Part shown: positions 4,889-10,950 of the stretch, in pieces
How positions within the stretch are numbered: position 1 is the stretch's first letter
Layout of the letters: each line of letters opens with the position of its first letter
Assembly (NCBI GenBank): GCA_016302525.1
Contig: JAEDNJ010000037.1
Span: forward strand, 1-10,950
DNA length: 10,950 nucleotides
From: Phascolarctobacterium sp.
Lineage (GTDB): Bacteria > Bacillota > Negativicutes > Acidaminococcales > Acidaminococcaceae
Direction of reading: 5' to 3'
The notes under the pieces: generated by a model
What the model was told of the DNA's origin: nothing
Seen by the model: the letters and a program-made list of their open reading frames with translations, nothing else
The model's database searches: none
Translations under genes and position numbers: made by a program

Positions 4889-6391
4889 TTAACGATCAAT
4901 ACAAGCATAGCAGAGCTCAAAGCTCTTGTTAATTAACGGAAAGTCAGGGATAATGTCACCCTGTACGGCAATAGGCAGGGCAGGCCAATTCGGATAGGAG
5001 GCAGAACGCACGAATAAACGCTCAATTTTGCCCTCTGCATTCAGAATTAACCACTGCAGATTATCACCGCGGGGTGATTCACTAATGCCCCAGGCACCCT
5101 CTAAGCCCTTGAGCTCACCTAAGTCTACTCTCAGCTCAGTTTTATCCTGGCGCAAAAGATAAAGCACCTGACGAATAATATCCATGCTCTGCTCTACCTC
5201 TTCAATACGCACCTGAATCCGAGCCTCAACATCACCATTAGTTTTGCTGATAACCTTAAAGTCCAGCTCATCATACAGGCCAAAGCCCATGTCCTTACGG
5301 CTATCGCGAGTTAAGCCGCTAGCACGACCGCCTACACCTACCATGGCTAAATCCTCAGCAGTTTGCTTGCGAATAATGCCCGTAGTCTGAATACGGTTGA
5401 GGAAGTTGCCTGCATCCCACATGATTTTGACCATACTACTATAAATATCCTTAACGCGCTTAAGCTCCTCAGCGATAAGCTCCATCAGCTTGTCATCCAC
5501 ATCCATAGTAACACCGCCGGGTACAATCAAGCCTCTCAGGAAGCGGTTGCCAGTAAGCTCCTCGTTGAGCTGCTGCAGATATTCCTTAGCACGGGCGCCC
5601 TGGCTAATCATCGGTGAAAAGCCTACGCCAGCGCAGACGTTGCCTGTGTCGCCCACATGGTTATACAGGCGTTCCAGCTCTAAGGCAAGGGTGCGAATTA
5701 GCCAGGCACGACGAGGCACCTCTACGCTGCTGAGCTTTTCTACAGCCTGACAAAAGCTCAGCGTATTAGCTACGCTGCAGGCACCGCAGATACGCTCAAT
5801 AATAGGCAGAGCCTCCATGGGAGTTTTGCCCTCTACAGCCTTTTCAATGCCGCGATGGGTAAAGAAGAGCTTAGCATCCAGCTGCAGCATAGCCTCACCA
5901 GCCTGGCTAAAGCGGAAATGACCCGGCTCGATAATGCCAGCATGGATAGGACCAACGGGCACCTCAAACACGCCCTCACCCTGTGCAGTGCACATATTAA
6001 AGTCTCTTTGTCCCCTCACCTTGTGGTTTACCGCATAACGCTTGCGCAGGGGATAAAAATCTCTCGGAAAGCTTTCGTGCAGAACGAGGGGGCGCAGGTC
6101 GGGATGACCCTCAGGCTCAAAGCCGAACATATCGTGCAGCTCTCTTTCATACCAAACGGCAGCAGGGAAAATTGCTGTCAGGCAGGGATAGCTGAGCTTG
6201 TCTTCGTCCTCAAACTCAGCCTTGACAATATCCATATTGCGTTTATCAGTATTGTAAAATAAGCAGTAAATGGCCAGCTTGCCGCCAATGTTGGTTTCAT
6301 CAGCGCCAAACATAGCTGCCAGAGGATGTCTGCCATTAGCGCTGCAAATATTAGCGGCGCCGCGTAAATGTTCAGGTTTAACTTTAATCAT
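4889..6391 (-). CDS. hyfG: group 4 [NiFe] hydrogenase large subunit (NuoC-NuoD fusion)
   Basis: This 500-residue catalytic subunit resembles HycE/HyfG. Residues about 1-120 form the NuoC-like domain (W-Y-E-R-E-L-H-D-M-F-G at 80-90, then E-G-H-P-D-L-R). Residues about 140-500 form the NuoD-like domain with the active site. Four Cys could hold the NiFe centre: R-I-C202-G-A-C205 and C494-Y-A-C497. Three features are unusual: Asn209 replaces the His that normally follows the first motif; the usual D-P before the last motif is E-L; and the protein ends at R500 in C-I-D-R, so there is no tail for a HycI-type maturation protease to remove. The Cys set argues for a working hydrogenase rather than a cysteine-less relative. 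AGGAGG, formed by the last codons of hyfF, lies eight bases before the ATG. Confidence 0.95.
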   Translation of the reverse strand: MIKVKPEHLRGAANICSANGRHPLAAMFGADETNIGGKLAIYCLFYNTDKRNMDIVKAEFEDEDKLSYPCLTAIFPAAVWYERELHDMFGFEPEGHPDLRPLVLHESFPRDFYPLRKRYAVNHKVRGQRDFNMCTAQGEGVFEVPVGPIHAGIIEPGHFRFSQAGEAMLQLDAKLFFTHRGIEKAVEGKTPMEALPIIERICGACSVANTLSFCQAVEKLSSVEVPRRAWLIRTLALELERLYNHVGDTGNVCAGVGFSPMISQGARAKEYLQQLNEELTGNRFLRGLIVPGGVTMDVDDKLMELIAEELKRVKDIYSSMVKIMWDAGNFLNRIQTTGIIRKQTAEDLAMVGVGGRASGLTRDSRKDMGFGLYDELDFKVISKTNGDVEARIQVRIEEVEQSMDIIRQVLYLLRQDKTELRVDLGELKGLEGAWGISESPRGDNLQWLILNAEGKIERLFVRSASYPNWPALPIAVQGDIIPDFPLINKSFELCYACIDR

Positions 6392-6395
6392 GACA

Positions 6396-7874
6396 TCAGC
6401 CTCCTATAATCATAACAGCTTGGCTTAACAGATGGTTGAGCCAGGTAATATTTTCAAAGCCAGCACCAACGACACAGGTTGCCAGAAGCAGCAGCAGTAA
6501 CACAAAAATATCCACAGGCTGCAGCAGGTCTCCCAAGGGCTGACGAGCGCGAGAACGGTCGCAGAGCATACGCATACCGTGGTAAAGAATACCGATGAGA
6601 ACACCAGCCAACAGCACAACCAGAATACTGCCCGCAATTTGGTGCTCGCTCTTGAACATAGCCGTCAGGATGTTGAACTTACTAAAGAAAAGTCCGAAGG
6701 GGGGCAAGCCCAAAATGCCCAGCATACCAGTAAGCCAGAAGGTGGCTGTTTGCGGTACATCCTTAAACATACCGTGAATACGCATCATATTACGAGTGCC
6801 GTACTCTTGAATAATGGTGCCAGCCATAAAGAAGAGCACAAACTTAATCATAGCATGGCTATACATATGGATTAAAACAGCCTTTAAGGAGAACATAGTG
6901 AAAACGCCAACACCAGCAAGCATAATACCAATGTTTTCCATAGAGGAATAAGCCAGGATACGCTTTACATCACGTTGCACTACCACAAAGGGCACCGCAA
7001 TGGCTACAGTCAGGAGAGCGAAGAAGAGCAGCATACTGCTCATCAGCTCACTGCCAGCAGTGGGCAGAATAATTACCAGATTACGCAGCAATACATAAAT
7101 TGCGCAGGTGCAGAGAGCGCCACTGAGCATACCGCTGGTTAAGCTGGGAGCCTCTGCATAGGCATCGGGCAGCCAGGAATGCATGGGAGCCATACCAGCC
7201 TTCGTACCGTAGCCAATGAGGATAAAGAGCAGCGCCAGCTTGGTGAGACTAGGATTGAGCGCAGTTGCGTGCTGCTTCAGGTAAACCCAATCTAAAGCGT
7301 TGGCAGAGCCCATGAGCTGAATTTGCGCATAGTATAGAATAAGCGTACCCAAGAGCGCCAAGCAGATACCTACAGAGCAAACCATGATGTATTTCCAGGT
7401 TGCTTCTAAGGCGGCCTTAGTGAACTTATAGGAAATTAAAAGTGCAGAGATAAGTGTAGTAGCTTCGATTGCAACCCACATCAGGCCCAGATTGTTGACA
7501 ATCAGCACCAGGAACATGGTCCAGCAGAACATTTGCATAAGCGCAAAGTAACGACCAGTTTGCAGCTGCTCGCCCTTTAAAACACCGCACTTCTCTTCTC
7601 TGGATAAGTAGGACTTAGCGGTCCAGCTAGCAGCTACATAGAGTGTGGTGATAATAACCATCACCCACACGCTCAACGCATCGATGTAGAAATAATCGTT
7701 GTGGAAGGGCTGCGTAGGGTCAAAGGAAGCCACCAGCATGACCATCGTAGCACCAAAGACTGTAGCAGTTAGGCGGTGCAGCCAGTGTAAAGCCGCATTG
7801 GGCATTTTTACGAGCAAAGCTAAAATAGCGCAGAGAGGCGGCAGACAAATTAAGATAGATAAATATGTTAACAT
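6396..7874 (-). CDS. hyfF: hydrogenase 4 antiporter-like membrane subunit F
   Basis: This 492-residue integral membrane protein belongs to the Mrp/NuoLMN antiporter-like family and is probably a HyfF equivalent (about 526 residues in E. coli). It has about 14 hydrophobic segments. The residues expected of the proton path are present: Glu137 in V-A-I-E-A-T-T, Lys225 in G-Y-G-T-K-A-G-M-A-P-M-H, and the later helix H336-M-Y-S-H340-A-M-I-K344. S-M-E-N-I-G (311-316) is the usual broken-helix motif. No long C-terminal lateral helix like that of NuoL is apparent. It should move H+ or Na+ across the membrane, coupled to electron flow in HyfG/HyfI. The ATG lies four bases after the hyfE stop, with AAGGGG in the last hyfE codons as ribosome site, which suggests translational coupling. 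Confidence 0.93.
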   Translation of the reverse strand: MLTYLSILICLPPLCAILALLVKMPNAALHWLHRLTATVFGATMVMLVASFDPTQPFHNDYFYIDALSVWVMVIITTLYVAASWTAKSYLSREEKCGVLKGEQLQTGRYFALMQMFCWTMFLVLIVNNLGLMWVAIEATTLISALLISYKFTKAALEATWKYIMVCSVGICLALLGTLILYYAQIQLMGSANALDWVYLKQHATALNPSLTKLALLFILIGYGTKAGMAPMHSWLPDAYAEAPSLTSGMLSGALCTCAIYVLLRNLVIILPTAGSELMSSMLLFFALLTVAIAVPFVVVQRDVKRILAYSSMENIGIMLAGVGVFTMFSLKAVLIHMYSHAMIKFVLFFMAGTIIQEYGTRNMMRIHGMFKDVPQTATFWLTGMLGILGLPPFGLFFSKFNILTAMFKSEHQIAGSILVVLLAGVLIGILYHGMRMLCDRSRARQPLGDLLQPVDIFVLLLLLLATCVVGAGFENITWLNHLLSQAVMIIGG

Positions 7875-7878
7875 GGCC

Positions 7879-8508
7879 TCACCCCTTTAGCTTCTGCATT
7901 ACGTTAGTATCCGTGGTTTGGAAATTCAAACGCAAGCGTGTCGTCAAAATAACAAGAATTACTACAGCAATTAAAACATCCAGGAAAACGCCTAATTCTA
8001 TGATAATAGGCAGGCCCTCGGTCATAACCAGGCCCAGGAGATAAATACCGTTTTCCATGGTAATCATGCCAATCATCTGCATGATGGCACGAGAACGCAT
8101 AACTATGAGCGCCAGACCAGTCATAATCATGAACATGGAGGTAGCAAGAATATCCCTACCCTCAAAGCCCGGCAGAATGCGGTCTACAATCATGTAGCTC
8201 AGTCCCAGTACAAAAGCAGCCACACCTGTAGAGTAGTTGACATTGATATCGCTCATAATTTCCTTTTCATCCTTAAGCTCGCGTACAACCTTCAGGATAG
8301 CAAAGGGAATACAGATAACCTTGACGATGATTGTCAGAATACCCGGCAAAAAGCCATGCAGACCACCGCCATGAGCAATGCCAATGACAAGGCAGGCAGC
8401 GGCGATAATTGCAGATTGCACGGCCAACAAAATAGTAGAACGGTGCAGCTCCATAAAGCGGGTCTGCAGGAAAACAATGCACATTAAAGCAACAACTAAA
8501 TATTCCAT
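7879..8508 (-). CDS. hyfE: hydrogenase 4 membrane subunit E (NuoK-like)
   Basis: This 209-residue membrane protein is close to the 216 residues of E. coli HyfE and has about six to seven helices. The C-terminal half carries the NuoK-like stretch Q-M-I-G-M-I-T-M-E-N-G-I-Y-L, then E-G-L-P-I-I-I-E-L-G-V-F-L-D, whose acidic residues lie in the membrane and belong to the proton channel. I chose the ATG at 8506-8508 because AAGGAGG (8514-8520) lies five bases upstream; a longer reading from a TTG at 8530-8532 would put this site inside the gene. The AAGGAGG overlaps the hyfC stop as TAAGGAGG. In E. coli hyfD lies between hyfC and hyfE; here only ten bases separate them, so hyfD is missing. Confidence 0.93.
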   Translation of the reverse strand: MEYLVVALMCIVFLQTRFMELHRSTILLAVQSAIIAAACLVIGIAHGGGLHGFLPGILTIIVKVICIPFAILKVVRELKDEKEIMSDINVNYSTGVAAFVLGLSYMIVDRILPGFEGRDILATSMFMIMTGLALIVMRSRAIMQMIGMITMENGIYLLGLVMTEGLPIIIELGVFLDVLIAVVILVILTTRLRLNFQTTDTNVMQKLKG

Positions 8509-8521
8509 GCTTACCTCCTTA
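8509..8521 (-). promoter_or_regulatory. hyfE ribosome binding site overlapping the hyfC stop
   Basis: The hyfC stop codon and the hyfE Shine-Dalgarno share bases as TAAGGAGG (8514-8521), five bases before the hyfE ATG. This site decides the hyfE start. The same arrangement recurs at the hyfG/hyfI junction (4884-4891, six bases before the ATG), which suggests that translation of successive subunits is coupled. Confidence 0.85.
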
Positions 8522-9412
8522 CTGAGCCACAATTGCCAGGAGCAGCATTACGCCGGCAGCAGCCAGATAAACGCGCACCTTGAACAAACGCATTTTATTA
8601 TTTAAGGTTTCTACAAGACCTACCGCAACAGTGCTTAAAAGCACCTTCGCCACAACGGGAATGTTGAGCGGCAGATACAGCAGGCTAAAAAGAATAATGA
8701 ACATTAATAGCTTGAGCTGGCTTGCCCAATGAATAAAGGCGAGCAGACGACCAGAATACTCCAAGGTCATACATTCATGAATCATGGTAAGCTCTAAGTG
8801 TGTATCCGGGTTATCTACGGGGATACGGCTATTTTCTGCCAGCAGCACGAGGAAAAAGGCTACGCAGGTCAGGACACCAGCTACTGTAAGATTTAGCTCG
8901 TCGGGTCTGAGGCTCATACCACTGAGATTAGTAGAGCCAGTATGAATGACATTAGAAAGAATAGAGAGCATAATTACCGGCTCCACAAAGGCAGCAATGT
9001 AAACCTCACGGCTGCCGCCCATACCGCCAAAGGCAGTTGCTGCATCCATAGAGGAAACAGCCATAAAGATGCGTCCCAGAGCCATAATATATACGAAAAC
9101 GAAAACATCACCGAAGCCCATTTGCTTATTAAAGAAATTGGGCAGCATAGCAGCAGCTACCAGTGTAGTTATAAAATAGATACAGGGAGCCACCTTAAAG
9201 ATAATGCCTGTGTAGGGCGTGAGGATAACAGGCTTGCGCCACCATTTGAAGATGTCCACATATTCCTGAAAAATACTGGAGCCAACACGGTTTTGCAGGA
9301 TGGCCTTCACCTTCTTGACAATGCCACTTACTAAGGGTGCTACAAATAGCAGTACCAAAGCCTGCCCCAGACAGTATAAAACATTGAGAAGCATTTCTTG
9401 CATATTTATCAT
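8519..9412 (-). CDS. hyfC: hydrogenase 4 membrane subunit C (NuoH-like)
   Basis: This 297-residue membrane anchor matches HyfC/HycD (about 307-315 residues). It connects the membrane arm to the hydrogenase module, as NuoH does in complex I. Diagnostic segments are L-Q-N-R-V-G-S-S-I-F-Q-E-Y (about residues 39-51), D-I-F-K-W-W-R-K, and the acidic loop E-N-S-R-I-P-V-D-N-P-D-T-H-L-E-L, followed by M-I-H-E. About eight hydrophobic helices are visible. I chose the ATG at 9410-9412, which overlaps the hyfB stop as ATGA, with GGGGGG ten bases upstream; a TTG at 9428-9430 would extend it into hyfB by six codons without a ribosome site. ATG codons at 9403 and 9394 are other possible starts. The ATGA overlap points to coupling with hyfB. 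Confidence 0.93.
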   Translation of the reverse strand: MINMQEMLLNVLYCLGQALVLLFVAPLVSGIVKKVKAILQNRVGSSIFQEYVDIFKWWRKPVILTPYTGIIFKVAPCIYFITTLVAAAMLPNFFNKQMGFGDVFVFVYIMALGRIFMAVSSMDAATAFGGMGGSREVYIAAFVEPVIMLSILSNVIHTGSTNLSGMSLRPDELNLTVAGVLTCVAFFLVLLAENSRIPVDNPDTHLELTMIHECMTLEYSGRLLAFIHWASQLKLLMFIILFSLLYLPLNIPVVAKVLLSTVAVGLVETLNNKMRLFKVRVYLAAAGVMLLLAIVAQ

Positions 9413-10950
9413 TTTATTACAGCCCCCCAAATCAAGACAGCAATCATAGCAGCCATTACATAGCCCACATAAAGACGCACACTACCCTGCTGCAGGCGAC
9501 GCAGGAAGGCGGAATAAACAACGATGTATTTTTGTACGGGTTGGTATAATTTCTCGGAGACCATATCTGTGAGCTCCAGCTTATACAGAGTTTGGTGACC
9601 AAAATAAGCATGGTCCTTTTGTGTATAATGCTTATTGCGGATTGGATGCAGCATATAGTCAAAGGCACGGCGTACCGGCTTAGAGAAGCCTATAGCAGAA
9701 TACTGCTGACGCGCTGTAGGATAGGTGCCACAGTTCCAGGTTACATCCTGCACGGTGTATTTGGCACTTGCTGCAAAAACATAAACCACAGCGGCAACTA
9801 TACCTAAAACTACGAGCAACAGAAGCGGTGCATAGCTAGCATTACCCCACCAAAGACCTTGCTGGCTAATAAACATGTGTGCCTCGGCATTCAAAGCCTT
9901 AGACACCATTTCCAAAATAGGCTGCGGGAAGACACCAGCTGCCAATACTAAAACAGAGCTAATGCTCATAGCAGATAGAATAAAGCTGTCGCTTTCATGT
10001 GCATGCTCAGCAATTTCGCTGCGGGCACGGCCCAAAAAGGCAATGCCAAAGTAGCGCACAAAGCAGCCCAAAGCTAAAGCACCCGTAAAGCCCAGAAGAA
10101 TAAAGCAAATAGCAGTCAAAAGACGAATATCAGCAGCGCTGGAAGCACGACCCAGAGTAATGAAGCCCTCTAAAGCCAGCCATTCACCGTTAAAGCCACA
10201 GGTCAAGGGAATAGCAGCCAAGGCCAAGGAGCCCACAAAGGTACAAAGAGCTGTAACGGGCATTCTGCGTGCAAGGCCACCAAAGAGCTCTAAATTTTTG
10301 CTGCCTGTGCCGTGCATAATGCTGCCAGCACTCATAAACATCAGCACCTTCATGATGCTGTGGTTAAAGGCGTGCAGAAGAGCTGCAGCTAGGGCAACCA
10401 TGTACCAGTGACCACCAGCTGTTACCTTTAAGAGCATACCGCAGCCAAAGGCAGCAAAGATAACACCCATGTTTTCTACAGAAGAATAAGCCAAAATACG
10501 CTTAATATCATTTTCCATCTGCGCATAGAGAACGCCCAGGAAGGCAGAAACAGCGCCCAGGAGCATAACTACGACAGCCCACCAATAATGCCACTGCGGA
10601 ATAAAGCTGAAAACAAAGCGACCAAAGCCGTAGAGAGCGATTTTCAGCATAACGCCACTCATCAGCGCGGAGACATGGCTAGGAGCTGCAGGATGGGCCT
10701 GGGGCAGCCACACGTGCAGGGGTACTAAGCCAGCCTTTAAGGCAAAGCCCAGGAAAGCAGCGACAAAAACCCAGTTTTGTAGCTCAGGTGTCAGGCTATT
10801 GGCAGCCATATCCACAAAGCTATAGCTTTTGCTATGAGCACCAACCATAAGGAAGGCAATCATCAAAGAAGTTGTACCTAAAGAAGTCATCACAAGATAC
10901 TGATAAGCCGCAGTCCAGGTGGATTTTAAATGAGACTCATGGTTTACCAA
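9409..10950 (-). CDS. hyfB: hydrogenase 4 antiporter-like membrane subunit B (partial, N-terminus missing)
   Basis: The last 513 codons of a HyfB/HycC-like antiporter subunit are visible; E. coli HyfB has about 670 residues, so roughly 150 N-terminal residues lie beyond the right edge. The outermost in-frame codon is a TTG that should be an internal Leu, not a start. In the visible part, G-F-A-L-K-A-G-L-V-P-L-H-V-W-L-P contains the key lysine (position 72 of the visible part). K-R-I-L-A-Y-S-S-V-E-N and H-A-F-N-H-S-I-M-K follow, all expected of the Mrp/NuoLMN family. The C-terminal about 110 residues form a soluble stretch and a last helix. It should be one of two ion-translocating subunits here, with HyfF. 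It overlaps hyfC by ATGA. Confidence 0.93.
   Translation of the reverse strand: MVNHESHLKSTWTAAYQYLVMTSLGTTSLMIAFLMVGAHSKSYSFVDMAANSLTPELQNWVFVAAFLGFALKAGLVPLHVWLPQAHPAAPSHVSALMSGVMLKIALYGFGRFVFSFIPQWHYWWAVVVMLLGAVSAFLGVLYAQMENDIKRILAYSSVENMGVIFAAFGCGMLLKVTAGGHWYMVALAAALLHAFNHSIMKVLMFMSAGSIMHGTGSKNLELFGGLARRMPVTALCTFVGSLALAAIPLTCGFNGEWLALEGFITLGRASSAADIRLLTAICFILLGFTGALALGCFVRYFGIAFLGRARSEIAEHAHESDSFILSAMSISSVLVLAAGVFPQPILEMVSKALNAEAHMFISQQGLWWGNASYAPLLLLVVLGIVAAVVYVFAASAKYTVQDVTWNCGTYPTARQQYSAIGFSKPVRRAFDYMLHPIRNKHYTQKDHAYFGHQTLYKLELTDMVSEKLYQPVQKYIVVYSAFLRRLQQGSVRLYVGYVMAAMIAVLIWGAVIK

Noticed and set aside
4889..6391. Large subunit as a cysteine-less, non-hydrogenase relative (complex I-like or Ehr-type)
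   Set aside because: All four NiFe-binding Cys are present in two C-x2-C pairs.
8509..8532. Upstream TTG start of hyfE, giving a 14-base overlap with hyfC
   Set aside because: AAGGAGG would lie inside the coding region, and the ATG at 8506-8508 is correctly spaced from it.

Overview
The window looks like a chromosome segment from a strictly anaerobic, fermentative low-to-mid-GC bacterium. Strong AAGGAGG-type ribosome binding sites, SigA-like promoters, a group 4 [NiFe] hydrogenase and a Flp-type prepilin fit Firmicutes. I lean towards the Negativicutes (an Acidaminococcaceae/Phascolarctobacterium-like gut organism), but that placement is inference only. Every gene I can support lies on the minus strand, so transcription runs from the right edge to the left.

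Right part (about 10950 to 4161): a compact operon for a membrane-bound, energy-converting group 4 [NiFe] hydrogenase related to E. coli hydrogenase 4 and formate hydrogenlyase. In order of transcription it holds hyfB (antiporter-like, 5' end outside the window), hyfC (NuoH-like anchor), hyfE (NuoK-like), hyfF (second antiporter-like subunit), hyfG (fused NuoC + NuoD-like large subunit carrying the NiFe site) and a fused ferredoxin/NuoB-like small subunit (HyfH+HyfI). Junctions are 4 to 11 bases or an ATGA overlap, and twice the stop codon is part of the next Shine-Dalgarno (TAAGGAGG). Together these would move electrons through Fe-S clusters to or from the NiFe site while the membrane arm moves H+ or Na+. 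The arrangement is unusual: hyfD is absent, the ferredoxin domain is fused to the small subunit and has lost one of its two cluster motifs, and the large subunit ends exactly after its last Cys motif, with no maturation tail and altered flanking residues.

Middle (4084 to 3090): an ArgA-like GNAT acetyltransferase follows the operon by 76 bases. An AT-rich 220-base intergenic region comes next, with a textbook promoter, a palindrome at the probable transcription start and a reiterated heptamer. It drives a small XRE-type regulator that ends in a clear intrinsic terminator.

Left part (3059 to 1): a new promoter with an extended -10 starts a 511-residue protein of unknown function with a possible C-terminal helix-turn-helix-like domain. 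It is followed by a zinc-ribbon membrane protein, then an oversized Flp-type prepilin with a Gly-Asn dipeptide repeat, then the first eight codons of another gene. This cluster is the least described part of the window; it may be a surface-pilus or secreted-protein locus, which is inference.
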